Source: Paraphaeosphaeria minitans
Lineage: Eukaryota > Ascomycota > Dothideomycetes > Pleosporales > Didymosphaeriaceae
DNA: 64,000 bases
Assembly: GCA_015832175.1 (NCBI GenBank)
Contig: WJXW01000003.1
Location: forward strand, 124,001 to 188,000
Reading direction: 5' to 3'
A model generated the notes under the pieces. That model ran no database searches. It worked only from the letters and a program-made list of their open reading frames with translations, and was not told where the DNA came from. A program made the translations under genes and the position numbers. Positions 33,970 to 44,357 of the stretch are shown here, one piece after another. Each line of letters opens with the position of its first letter. Position 1 is the stretch's first letter.

Positions 33970-36537
33970 ATGAATACTAGCCTGACTGCCTACACCCACC
34001 TCGAGTCGCTTCTCCTGTTCCAGTCGCTCCATGCGTACGGTGTGAACCCGCAGGTCTTCACCAGCATCTCCCAGCTGCTGAAGACCAACCCAGACATCAC
34101 CTCGGACAAGCGCTTCCAGAGCGCCCGCCTAAGCCCGGATGCCTTGCGCAACTTCTACCTGCACATCTTGAAAGAGGAAATCCGGAACGAGCGGGACCAC
34201 TCAGACGCCGATGCGACCAATGGAGAGGTCAAGTCGCGCAAGAGGAAGGCACCCAGCCCCAGTCTGCCCACCGTGCAGGAGTCGTTGCAGCACCAGCATC
34301 TCATTCCGAAGCTGCTGAACAAGCTCTACGCCCACTATCGTGCCGCCGTCACCGAGCAGATCAGGCAGGAGGAGGATCGCTACGAGCGACTGCAGCGTGA
34401 ACTGCACGCCATCGAGCGCGGCGAGTCGGACCATGCAAGAGAGAGGGCAAACGGGAAATCAGCGTCGCGCAGCCCCAGTCTCCCCAAGAAGTCTCCTCTG
34501 CTGGCCCAGCAACCCTTTCCCGCCCAGACGAATGCCAGTCCTCAGGCGCAGGGCCTCGTCCGTCAGAATGGCCCATCCACGATCGCGCCAGGTCCTGCAG
34601 GACCTTTCCAGCCCAATCTGGCACCTGCGTTCTCGCAACCTAGCCATGCCACTGCATCCGCTGCTCCAAGTCCTTCACCGCGAAAGAAGCAAGCGTCTGC
34701 AGACAGGAAGGGTAAACAACCGACGACTCAACCACCGCAACCTCCTCAGACACCACGATCTCAGAGCTCGACCCCCGCACAACAAGGCCCATCGCACACA
34801 AAGGCGCCGTATCCACCGCCGTCGGTAGCCCATCCGCCGCATTTGCTGACGCATCCTTCCACACCAGGGCCCCACAATGCGTCTACACCAGGAAGCCAGC
34901 ATACTCCCTACCAAGGCTTCCAGCAGCACTTGCAGGGCGGGCATGCTTCGGGGCCTCAATTCCAGCACCATATACAGCAGCATGTGGCCAACGGTGTACC
35001 CCAACTTGCGCCTAGCCCGGCATCGCAGCAAACAAAGCATTCCCCAACCCATCAACGTTTCCCGGGATCGGTCCAGCCGAATCCGCAGTCGCCTAGTGTG
35101 CATACACCACAACATCAGAGAGGCCATGTCCCAATTGCTGGACAGCCGCCCTATCTGCCTCAGCATCCATATCCAGGTCAACCCCCTCCACAGGGCGGCT
35201 TCATGCTTCCACCGTTCCAGGTGGCGCCGCAGGACCCCTCACGGTCGCAACAACAAGCTACACATCCACCCCAGCAACAGCAGATTTCAACTCCTGTCAA
35301 CGCACGGCAGTCCAACATCACGTCTTATGCAACGAGAGGAGGTATTTCGCATATGCAACCCATGCATGGCCAGCCGAGCAACTTTGCAACGCCGGTCAAT
35401 GTGCAGCGGGCCATCCTAAGCGCGCTGGCAACACCAACAACACCAAGACCGGGGTCCTCGTTCAAGCCTGAGGCACGAAGTTTAGGTTCGACACCGGTGA
35501 AACGTCCGGATGCGGATCCCCTCGACTTCAATGAAGTCCGTCAACATCAACAGCAGAGTTCTCCGAAGTTAAAATCAACGCGCAAGTCCAGGGCAAGGGG
35601 CAAGACGAAACAGAAAGAGCAGGAGCCTGAACCAGAGCCAGATTCGGATCACCAGGCTGAGGAGGCCGTTCCCGAGATGGAGACAAGACAAGGACGGCCG
35701 CGAAGGAAAGGCCCTATCAAGAGAGGCAGACCAGGCAGCATCGCTTCATCTCATGCAGGCACGTCTGCCAGGGGCCGCAGCCGGAGCCATTCGATACTTT
35801 CCCACACAGAGACTATCGCAGCCGATACTGAATCGCAGGCCGGTAGTCGGATCAAGTCGGAAGATGACGACGAGCTGGCGGTCACACCTTCGTACATGTC
35901 GACCCGAGGACGCAGCGCAGCCAAACCAAACAACAAACGCAAACGAAACTTGCGAGAGATCAGCCCCGAGGAAAGCGAGGATCGATCTAGTACCCCTTCA
36001 TTGCCTAGGACTGTAGTGGCGACTCGGCACTTTTCACGCATGTGCGCACCCTTGATGAATGATATTGGTTCCCACAAGCACGCCTCTACCTTCACGACGG
36101 CCGTGAAGGCCAAGGACGCAGAGGGCTATTACGACATCATCAAGCGGCCTACGGACATCAAGACGATCCAAAAGGCCATCGCAGCGGGGGCAAAGCAGGT
36201 CGCAGCCGCAGCGTCTGGCGACACGCCGTCGGGCAGCCCGGGTGGGGCAGGCGGTGTGGTGGAGCTTCCACACACCGCTGACAACATACCCCCCAAGGCG
36301 ATTGTGAACTCGGCTCAGCTGGAGAAGGAGCTGATGCGCATGTTTGTCAATGCTGTCATGTTCAATCCCGGCGAAGAGGGCGTCGTGGAAGATGCGCGGG
36401 AGATGTTTGAGAGCGTGCAGCGCAGCGTGTCAAGCTGGCGCAGCGTGGAGCCGAGCAGTGGGCGGATGGAGGTGGAGGAGACGCCGCCTGTCTTGGATGA
36501 GGATGTGCCCGTGGCGACGAAGAGGAGGAAGCTGTGA
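33970..36537 (+). CDS. Brd8-like bromodomain protein, probable NuA4 subunit (855 aa)
   Basis: Single exon. The ORF is open from 33445, but the protein resembles a known family only from the ATG at 33970, so I start there. Residues about 5-65 (LESLLLFQSLHAYGV...RLSPDALRNFYLHILKEE) match the N-terminal part of fungal Brd8-like proteins. A long Gln/Pro/Ser-rich disordered middle (about 150-520) and a basic part with AT-hook-like RGRP segments (about 575-600) follow. A C-terminal bromodomain spans about 690-840: MCAPLMNDIG, YYDIIKRPTDIKTI, and NAVMFNPGEE with the acetyl-lysine-binding Asn. The ZA-BC region has an Ala/Gly/Pro insertion (about 738-770). In other organisms Brd8/Bdc1 belongs to the NuA4 histone acetyltransferase. 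That assignment is by homology. Confidence 0.8.
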   Translation: MNTSLTAYTHLESLLLFQSLHAYGVNPQVFTSISQLLKTNPDITSDKRFQSARLSPDALRNFYLHILKEEIRNERDHSDADATNGEVKSRKRKAPSPSLPTVQESLQHQHLIPKLLNKLYAHYRAAVTEQIRQEEDRYERLQRELHAIERGESDHARERANGKSASRSPSLPKKSPLLAQQPFPAQTNASPQAQGLVRQNGPSTIAPGPAGPFQPNLAPAFSQPSHATASAAPSPSPRKKQASADRKGKQPTTQPPQPPQTPRSQSSTPAQQGPSHTKAPYPPPSVAHPPHLLTHPSTPGPHNASTPGSQHTPYQGFQQHLQGGHASGPQFQHHIQQHVANGVPQLAPSPASQQTKHSPTHQRFPGSVQPNPQSPSVHTPQHQRGHVPIAGQPPYLPQHPYPGQPPPQGGFMLPPFQVAPQDPSRSQQQATHPPQQQQISTPVNARQSNITSYATRGGISHMQPMHGQPSNFATPVNVQRAILSALATPTTPRPGSSFKPEARSLGSTPVKRPDADPLDFNEVRQHQQQSSPKLKSTRKSRARGKTKQKEQEPEPEPDSDHQAEEAVPEMETRQGRPRRKGPIKRGRPGSIASSHAGTSARGRSRSHSILSHTETIAADTESQAGSRIKSEDDDELAVTPSYMSTRGRSAAKPNNKRKRNLREISPEESEDRSSTPSLPRTVVATRHFSRMCAPLMNDIGSHKHASTFTTAVKAKDAEGYYDIIKRPTDIKTIQKAIAAGAKQVAAAASGDTPSGSPGGAGGVVELPHTADNIPPKAIVNSAQLEKELMRMFVNAVMFNPGEEGVVEDAREMFESVQRSVSSWRSVEPSSGRMEVEETPPVLDEDVPVATKRRKL

Positions 36538-38708
36538 GGTGCTGCCTGGATGAAGACGACAAGAGGTTGCATCCTTGCTCGATGATGTGGCGCGGCCAGG
36601 CTGTGTAATGCATTTGATACCACTGCTGCTATGTACAAGTGTGTCCTCCATCTCCCCTGCGTGGTCTCGTGTCTTGAACAGGTTTCCCCGAAATGTGCCA
36701 CTTGGCCGCCTCGGTGTGCATTTGGTATAGTACCTCGGGTACTCTTGCGAGTCGTGTGTCTCCGAATGGTCCTCCTGGGCCTGCAGGGTCGACGCGTTCG
36801 AACAGCATGTGGGGTGCTGATAGTCTAGCGGTGTGACCACCCATGGATCCACGGTGTCGTCCACACCGCGGAAGGGGGGAAAGAGGGGGCGTGGAAAGGG
36901 GCTGGGTGGCGGGCTGCACTCGCTCACAGCACGTGGGTGTTGGAAGCGTCTGCAGGTCTGATGCCGTGGAGAGGTCGTCCTGGGTTTTGCATGGCCTTGC
37001 GCATTCGATGCGTGCCTGTGAACGGCCGTCCTGGGCGCGCGGTGCGTACGGTAGGGTACGTAGGGCCGGCCTTGGCGGCGGTCTCCACCCATGGATTCGC
37101 GGTGTCCTTCACACCGCACTCATGCACTCGTGGGCTGACACCGACCCGTTTCGGTTCTACGCTACACAATCGAACGAATGGATGTGCTGCTGGCAAGTGC
37201 GTGGAGGTTAGATGGATGGCTAACTGCTGGTGAAGATGCATCCGGAAAGCGCAAATGGATAGCGTGGATCAATGGAGACGTGGGCTATCTACCTACCCAA
37301 CACTCAGCCCGTTCCGCCAAGGCTGCAATCACCCGGGGACAACACCCACAGCCGTCCAAAGAACCAGCTCGCGACTTCTACATACCTACCTTGCGTCGTC
37401 GTTCTGTTCCTCGCTTCGTTCGCATGCTCCCTGCCCACCGCCCTCTCTGCGGCTCGCGCATGGCCCGCACATGCTTTTGCGCATACCGCGGTGAGACGGA
37501 TAGACTACCTACAGAAAGCTGGTTCATCATACAGCGCTTGAACTCAGCTACGGCGGCCCCTCAGCACGATGGTGACGAATGGCGACCAACCACAGGACAG
37601 GAAAAGAGTCGGAGAAAGGTCCGAAGCCCTGCCCGCGCAGTCACTGGACATGGTGGCCGGGTGGCGCGGCGTGGCGCGGCGGGCAGTAGGCTCTACGCTT
37701 CGCCATCAAGCGGTCGACTGTGGTGCTGTTGAGGGCGCAAACTTCACGTTGATCGCATCGTACTCTACTGGCGCCCTTGTGGGCTGAACGCACCTGTGGG
37801 CTGACAGTCGGAGAAAGGTCCGCAGGACAGCCCGTAACGTTCCTGCTTTCGGGCGATCGAGGAAGCCTTCACAGCCCTGGAGCTTTGCAGAGCACGTGCG
37901 GATGGAAGATCCGGCTGCCAGCTTGACTGTACCGCAAAGTCCCTGCTTCTACGGCTTCATGTTGAACGGCGAACTCGGCATCACTGGGATCGGTCGCCGC
38001 CGACGCATCGAGCACCGTCTCTGCAAAAAGGTTACACTTTGTATTTTCGTACGAGCGACATGGAATCCCACGACAGCACGACAGCACGATGACATAGTTC
38101 TCGGTTCTCATTGTGTCGTACGGCATTCTCAGATTTGCATGGCCGTTAGCCCCACACCCCAGCGTCGACGCAGCTGCTCGGTCTAGACCAGTCCCTGGCG
38201 CCGCCAGAAACAACCTCGGCGCCTCTCTACCCCTCCCATCGCCGATGTCTTTGGATAGTGAACTGTCAATCATGACATTGCAAAGCTGCAATCATGAGCA
38301 AAGCACCAGTTCTCGGCAGCTGTCCAAATAAGGGTTCCAAGGCTTGGAATAGATGTATAACTGAACAATGAATGACTTGGACGGGAGTATTCAGCTCTAT
38401 CATATCCGCGTCTCCACCCAGAAGTTTCCAAGCAGCTCTGCGCAACTCGGCATCCCAGACCGTCGGCGTCCCAGATCATCCCTACACATCACCACCTTCC
38501 AAGGAAACTTTAGCGCTAGGTATGTGAAACGGCTGCATACAGAACCGCTCACTTCACCGTGTCCAAGCTCACGAAGATACAGCACAACAATATCACTGAT
38601 AGGCCCGGACCCTCAGTGCCGGCCACCTATCAGCTCCCCTGGGGCTGAGAAGAATACTTGAATCGCGTGAACCCACCACAGAGCACTTCCTCGGAACAAG
38701 GACACACC
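36538..38708. other. Intergenic, about 2.2 kb
   Basis: GC-rich region with overlapping ORFs in several frames on both strands (for example 36430-37119 minus, 37178-37732 plus) that lack domains and splice signals. It contains two diverged copies of a 33-bp hairpin motif at 36837-36869 and 37085-37117. I see no RNA gene. Presumably it includes the long promoter of the bHLH gene. Confidence 0.45.
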
Positions 38709-39569
38709 ATGGAATATATCGACTATTCACCTTTTCCGATGCTGGCAAGCACTGACTGCTCGCCTACAACGGAGAACTTATCCTATCCCACGGCCTTCGA
38801 CAAGGCCTTTCCTGGAGACCCCTTCACAGGCACCGACGCGCCTCTCGCAGCTTTCGACTACTTCGGCCGGCCTGTATCCTCCCCTACCGCTACCGAAAGC
38901 CTCAATGCCACGTCACCCCTAGCACCAACAGGACCACCGCTGAAGGCACCCCTCGCCCACCACCCCTTTGGCCAACTCGACACCTTCCCTTCGAGCTTCC
39001 CCTGGGACGCGAACCCCTTTCCAACCACCACTGGCTTCGACCTTAAACTCTACGCCCTATCCGATAACTCGCACACACCCTCACTCTGCGGCGACGCCCC
39101 GCGGCCCTCGAACCTCGCCTCGCCCCCACTCTCCCCTCTGACAAACCCCCAGTCGCGCCACCCCTCCACCTCATCATCCTCCCTCCTCAGATTCGAACAT
39201 CCCTCCGCCGAATCCCCGAGACGACGCCGTGGCCGCCCCCGCCTCGACCGCTCCTCTTCCAGCCTGTCCTCGACCACCAGAAAAAACTCGCGCGCCCAGC
39301 GCCTCCCGCACAACCAGGTCGAGCGCAAGTACCGCGAGGGCCTGAACGCGACGCTCGAGCGGCTGCGGCAGACGGTGCCTGCGCTGTGCGTGGAGGACAA
39401 GTTTGGGCTGGGCGGTGCCGTGGGCCAGCCGAAGCCGAGCAAGGCGACGATACTGGAGGGCGCGATCGAGTACATTCTGGAGATCGAGAGGGAAAGGGAT
39501 GCGTTTCGGGGTGAGGCGGAGCGCTTGCGGAGGGCGGGTGGTGCGTGGGACAACAGCGCTGCCCGATGA
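38709..39569 (+). CDS. Basic helix-loop-helix transcription factor (286 aa)
   Basis: Single exon. I start at the ATG in CACCATGG (38709), a good fungal start context; an upstream in-frame TTG is not needed. The N-terminal two thirds are Pro/Ser/Thr-rich and probably an activation region. After a basic AT-hook-like RRRRGRPRLD (about 177-186), the bHLH spans about 206-275. The basic region HNQVERKYREGLN has the His-Glu-Arg residues that read E-box DNA. The loop is long (CVEDKFGLGGAVGQPKPSK), and helix 2 runs ATILEGAIEYILEIERERD into a short leucine-containing tail. The Tyr in ERKYR recalls SREBP-type factors, but there is no membrane domain. It is therefore a nuclear bHLH regulator, target unknown; it lies about 2 kb before the metabolite genes. 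Confidence 0.85.
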   Translation: MEYIDYSPFPMLASTDCSPTTENLSYPTAFDKAFPGDPFTGTDAPLAAFDYFGRPVSSPTATESLNATSPLAPTGPPLKAPLAHHPFGQLDTFPSSFPWDANPFPTTTGFDLKLYALSDNSHTPSLCGDAPRPSNLASPPLSPLTNPQSRHPSTSSSSLLRFEHPSAESPRRRRGRPRLDRSSSSLSSTTRKNSRAQRLPHNQVERKYREGLNATLERLRQTVPALCVEDKFGLGGAVGQPKPSKATILEGAIEYILEIERERDAFRGEAERLRRAGGAWDNSAAR

Positions 39570-39592
39570 GATGAGATGAGATGAGATGAGGG
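39564..39592. repeat. (ATGAG)n pentanucleotide repeat across the bHLH stop codon
   Basis: Five copies of ATGAG beginning in the last codons of the bHLH gene; the TGA stop is part of the first unit. Slippage downstream would change the 3' untranslated region only. Confidence 0.85.
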
Positions 39593-41585
39593 GATCGGGG
39601 CACCGTGGTGGGCGCGCACGCGGAGATGTGCTACGCTCTTCCTACCTACCTGCCAGTTGCCGTGTCCGCAATCCGTGATATCCTCTACCATGGCATGGGG
39701 GACTGCGACGTCTGCCCCGGTGCTGGCTGTGCTCTGATTGACCGACCGCGCGCAGGTATCTTTAGGCCGCCATGGCATTTGGAGCTGGCTTCACGACCGG
39801 TTCCTCGGAATGCCATGTCGGACGTCGATATCGATAGCGCGACTGCGGTACGCACACATAGACCACAACATCGGCTGCACGCGGATCGACGAGTCGCTCT
39901 TTCGGTGCCAACGCCGCCCTGTCACGCATCGGACCTTTTGATCCGCTTCAGTTTGCTTCGCGTGCAGCGCGGGTGGTCTAGCAGGACGAGTGCGGTTAGC
40001 CGTCTGGGTAAATGGTATTTGCCTTCCTTTGCTATCCCTTGGGGTCGCTGTGCCTCCCTGCTTACGGCTTTTCGTTTCGTCGCAGCCGGTGATGTGGCTA
40101 GGGCTTCACTCGCATCTTTGCTGATTTCGTGGAATCGTAACTAGTCAAATCGTTTCTTGTCGGAGGCGTGCGTGGAATCACATCATCTAGAATGTGCACG
40201 GCGACCGACAAGATTTACAGGTGAAATTGGGGGTGACTCCACGCTGACTTGCCCTGCCACGGCGCTGTGTATTTCAAAGGATGCACATCCCACGCCTGGT
40301 TCTGAGAAGCACGCCCTCGAAAAAAAGGGACAGAAAGGAATGAAAGAAAAATGTTGAACGCATTGGCAGGCTGGTTCCCAACGCAGATGTTCTCGTGCAG
40401 TTGGACGAAAGCCGGATTCGATCAAAGCTATGACCCGCATACCATTGGGGCGAAGCCGCTTCCTACACGTCTTGTACATACAGTCCATATCGAAATTGAA
40501 GTTGTTGGTGGGTTTCGCGTCCGTGATGGATGGAAGTAGGGCGTGTTGGCAAGGTGTATACAATATGTTGGTTCGTGAGCAGAGCTACACACAATGATGC
40601 ACATCAGACTATCACATCTGTATGGGAGGTATGGGAGGCAAGGTAAGGTGTAGGGAGAGGTGTAGAGGAAGATGTGGAGTATCATCACGTGATTCGTGCA
40701 TCTCCAGGGGTTAGGGGAAGATGGGATGGCTTGTCAAGAGCTGCACCTTCGCAGCTGTCTCTGTATTGGGGTCATGAAAAGTTTAAATACCGAATCCATA
40801 TCTGTACAATGTTTGGTCAGCGTAAAAATCTTTCCCCCTTCACAGTGGTCATGGGAGGAGATCTAATCCAGACTGTAATCCCACCTCCCCAATTATCTCA
40901 GAAAACCACGAAGCTTCTGAATGAAGGGAATAATCCATACCGCTCTACGCTCACCCGCAGCGATTTCGCAGTCAAAATGCAGTGGCTGTCTAGCTTGTCG
41001 CTCGCGTCCGACGTCATCTCAAACAGCGAGTATACCCATGAGAATAATACCCAGGAGCGAAGCGGCGAACACTGCCATCGCAGTCACGCTATCATCGGCC
41101 CGATATCTACCATTACCAAGAGTTCTCGTTCACGTCGGCCATGATGACTAGTCTAGTCTACCTAGTAAATGCCGGATATGTAGAGACGAACGCGATGCTG
41201 CGTCGGCACGCACTTCCGACCTGCACTCCCCGCGAGTCAGCTACCCCGCCCATGGTCTCCCCGCAGGTGTCAGGCCGCAGTAGATAGGAAGATGTTTTCC
41301 GCGGAAACAGAGCCAGACCGATCAGTGGGTCTGGACTGTGCTACGCTTTACCATGTTGAGTATGTTTGAAGGGCCAAGTCATCCTTGGCTTGCGTTCGCG
41401 GGAGTGGGGAGGCTTGCCCGTGGGGGGGGGGAGGGGGGCGGCGCGAGGGGGTTTCAAATCTACCGTACCTAGGGTCTTGCGCGGGCGCATCAGCGACTGT
41501 GTTTGGGACGATAGATACGTAAAGGCTGCAATACCACGCTCGTCACAGGTCTTTCGAGTCGGTATTTGGAAAGGTTGTCGCGACG
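39593..41585. other. Intergenic, about 2 kb
   Basis: No supported gene. ORFs at 39605-40144 and 40674-41144 lack domains and typical codon use. A guanine-rich tract lies at 41421-41451. The stretch separates the housekeeping part from the metabolite genes. Confidence 0.45.
41421..41451 (+). other. G-rich tract, possible G-quadruplex
   Basis: Runs of ten, six and five guanines within 31 bases, plus shorter runs just upstream (41401-41412), about 135 bp before the start of the reductase gene at 41586. Enough G-runs for a G-quadruplex; a regulatory effect is inference. Confidence 0.55.
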
Positions 41586-42855
41586 ATGGGGAATCATGCG
41601 CTTGTTTACGGCGCGTCTGGGATATCGGGTTGGGCGATTGTCAACTCTATTCTCAATGGGTATCCGTCTAATGATGCGTTCACGAAGGTGTCTGCACTGG
41701 TCAATCGGCCATTGACGCGTGAGATGGCGCTGTGGCCCGATGATCCCAGGTTGCAGATTGTGTCTGGAATCGACTTGTTGAAGGGCAGCCAGGAGGAGCT
41801 GGAAAAGACGCTCAAAGAGAAGGTACCAGATGTAGACAGCGTAACGCAAGTTTACTTCTACTGTAAGTATGCTTACATGTAAATGCGATTCCGCTAACGC
41901 ATACCTACCAGCGTACAAGCAAATCGACGACAACGACGCCGAATGCAAGACCAACGAGGCGATGCTGGAGCGCGCCGTAACCGCCATCGAGAAGCTTTCC
42001 TCCAAACTATCATACGTCGTTCTCCCCTCCGGCACAAAAATATATGGCTGCCAGATGCTCGACAAATTCCCCTTCGCAGACGACCTCCCGCTGCGCGAAA
42101 GTCTACCCCGGATCCCAGAGCCCGCCCTCTCGGAGCTATTCTACTACAACCAGATCGACTGCCTGAAGCGCATATCCAAGGGAAAGCCATGGAACTGGTG
42201 CGAAGTTCGCCCCGACAACATCATCGGCTTCGTGCCCAACAACAACGCCTACTGTCTCGCCCAAACACTAGCGCTGTACCTGTCCCTCTACCGATCCATC
42301 CAAGGCGAAGGCGCTAAAGTACCTTTCCCAGGGACCGCGAAATCTTGGGTAAACAAGTACAACGAGTCGCCGCAAGACATGGTCGCGCACTTCTCGATAT
42401 ACGCATCGCTGCACCCTGAAGCGACGGCATCGCAGAGCTTCAACGTCGGCGGCGAGGAGGACAGCTGGGAGGGCAAGTGGCCGGTGCTATGCGACTACTT
42501 TGGTCTCGAGGGCACCGGCCCGGAAGACAATGCGCCGCAGCCTGGTGCTTATATCGCGGCGCACAGGCAGGAGTGGGATGGGCTGGAGCAGAGGGCGGGT
42601 CTCAAGAGGGGCTGCGTGGATAGCGATATCACGCATCCGGGTTTTCAGGTGAGTTTTGCAGATGGTCGAGGCGTTGAAGTTGTAGGTGCTTATGCTAACG
42701 ATGCGGGTTAGTACTACATCATGAACATGTTCGACTTTGACCGCCAGATGAGCATGGAGGCTTCGCGCAAGGTCGGGTATAAGGAAGAGATGACGACGTC
42801 TGAGACTTGGACGGTGGCGTTCGATCGCATGAGACGGGCCAAGGTCATCCCGTAG
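41586..42855 (+). CDS. PRISE-type short-chain dehydrogenase/reductase (385 aa)
   Basis: Three exons: 41586-41862, 41912-42648 and 42712-42855, with introns of 49 and 63 nt; 1158 nt in frame. The N-terminus MGNHALVYGASGISGWAIV holds the NADP-binding glycine motif. ALVNRPLT follows the second strand and VYFYSYKQ lies at the active-site side. ELFYYNQIDCL carries the Tyr that replaces the usual Y-x3-K in this group. WCEVRPDNIIGFVPNN matches the family motif after it. These are features of the progesterone-5-beta-reductase/iridoid-synthase-like (PRISE) atypical SDRs, which reduce enone double bonds or related substrates with NADPH. It may act on the polyketide of the nearby PKS; distance (7 kb) makes that uncertain. 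Confidence 0.82.
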
Positions 42856-43496
42856 GCGCGGGTGCGCGCGGTGGTGGTGGTGGTGGTGGTAGGTAGGTAG
42901 GTAGGTAGGTATACCTCGCTTATCTGGGACTTGCTCCGGGAGCTGCCACATTACCTAGGTACCTACCTATGTAGGTAAGCCTAGCGTCTGTATTTCACTT
43001 CCTCATGACCTTTCTGCAACTTGTTGCCCGCGCATACGCATCTGCTTGTCGCGTGCTGCATCTTTGTGGAAGCTCGTCGTGGTAGCGCATAATAGTGCTG
43101 TGGGATGAGATGATGTAGGTATGACCTTGTTCGCGTTGTTCTTAGCGTCAGGCGTCTGCGTTTATATGAGTAGTTCATGGCGGAGCAGGTGCAGCGTGAT
43201 GTCGCGGCCAAAGGTAATGGAAGATGCGGTCAATGCTGACCAACAACGTCAGAACTTTGATACCTACCGCGTTTAGGCAAGTCTGTCATGAGGCCAGACG
43301 CAGACTATCGTGCTGATGGCTCTGGCACGTTGGATTGTGCGCCTAAGCACCATGCACAGCACCAGGATATCAAGACCGGTAGTTGAAATCGCCAGTGGAG
43401 AGTATCAATAGCGCTTTGGCCTCCAATTTTCTTATGCATATTTAAGATCTTCAAATCTCTCTGCAAGCTGCATTTTGCCTTCGAAACCAAGGCAAG
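42856..43496. other. Intergenic, about 0.6 kb
   Basis: Begins with simple repeats (42870-42911) and a palindromic taggtacctaccta-type segment (about 42955-42976). Nothing else recognised. Confidence 0.5.
42870..42911. repeat. (GGT)n followed by (AGGT)n microsatellite
   Basis: About seven GGT units run directly into about five AGGT units, 15 bp after the stop codon of the reductase gene. A shared taggta word continues into the palindrome near 42960. Confidence 0.85.
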
Positions 43497-44357
43497 ATGT
43501 TGAACCTACTCTCCAAACTCTCGGTGTCGTTCGTGCTGCTCTCATTGTGTAGGTTCTCTGAAAAGTCACAGACTGAATGTCAGGCCCACCACACACACTC
43601 ACTCCCACAGTCACTCCGACGACCATCAGCGCCCCATCAACCTCTTCTGACCTCTCCGCCGCTACCTTCTCTACCCCCCTCCGGATCCTCCCCCTCGGCG
43701 ACTTCATAACCTTCGGCTACATCAACGGCAGCGGCTCCAATGGCTACCGCGAACAACTCCGCAAGAAGCTGATCGCCTCAGGCGCCTCCGTCGAATTCGT
43801 CGGCACCCTAACCTCGGGCACCATGCCGAACAACCAAAACGAGGGCCACCCCGGCTGGACCATCAACCAAGTACGCAAACGCGCTCGACCCAGCACTCAC
43901 CCTCAAGCCCAACATCGTGCTCATCCACCTCGCGACGAACGACCTCAACGGCGCAGAAACCCCCGCCGAGCCCTTCAGCAAGGCCCCCGAGCGCCTGGGC
44001 AATGTGCTCGACGACGTGCTCAAGAAACTACCAAAAGCCGTGGTGTTCGTTGCCACCATCATCCCGACCACGAACCCGTGGAGCCAGAACCGATTCACGG
44101 CCTTCAACGCTGCGCTGCCGGCGGTCGTGAAGGCGAGGACGGACGGGGGATTCGGTGTTGTTCTCGTAGACCAGAGTGGTGTTCCTGCAAGCGAGCTGTC
44201 GGACTCGCTGCACCCGTGAGTTGTGGTGCAGTGCGTGGGTGGGAAATGTATTGCTGACCGTGCGTGTAGGTCTGCGGTTGGGTATTCGCATATGGGTGAT
44301 ATTTGGGCTGATGCTGTGGTGGCGAATCAGGATCTTGTTCAGCCTGTGCCTTGTTGA
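43497..44357 (+). pseudogene. SGNH/GDSL hydrolase pseudogene, catalytic serine lost
   Basis: Signal peptide MLNLLSKLSVSFVLLSL in exon 1 (43497-43548), a 62-nt intron, a second exon from 43611, and a last exon 44270-44357 after an intron at 44216-44269. Block I reads LPLGDFITFGY where SGNH enzymes have GDSIT, so the nucleophile Ser is Phe (TTC instead of TCC, a C-to-T change). Block III (HLATNDLNG) and the final DSLHP with catalytic Asp and His are kept. At about 43870 the frame shifts by one base between GWTINQ and YANALDPAL, and no acceptable intron can bridge it. Two independent defects make a functional esterase very unlikely. Intact relatives are secreted esterases or acyl hydrolases. Confidence 0.75.

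Noticed and set aside
36430..37119. 229-residue minus-strand ORF
   Set aside because: Overlaps the bromodomain gene end and GC-rich spacer; no domain or splice signals.
39050..39778. 242-residue minus-strand ORF
   Set aside because: Antisense to the bHLH gene, whose frame has an unmistakable domain.
43549..43583. 35-nt version of the first SGNH intron using the nearer acceptor
   Set aside because: Shorter than any other intron here; the acceptor at 43610 gives a normal 62-nt intron in the same frame.
43871..43907. 37-nt GT-AG intron that would restore the SGNH frame
   Set aside because: Too short for fungal splicing and would remove conserved residues (YANALDPAL); a frameshift is simpler.
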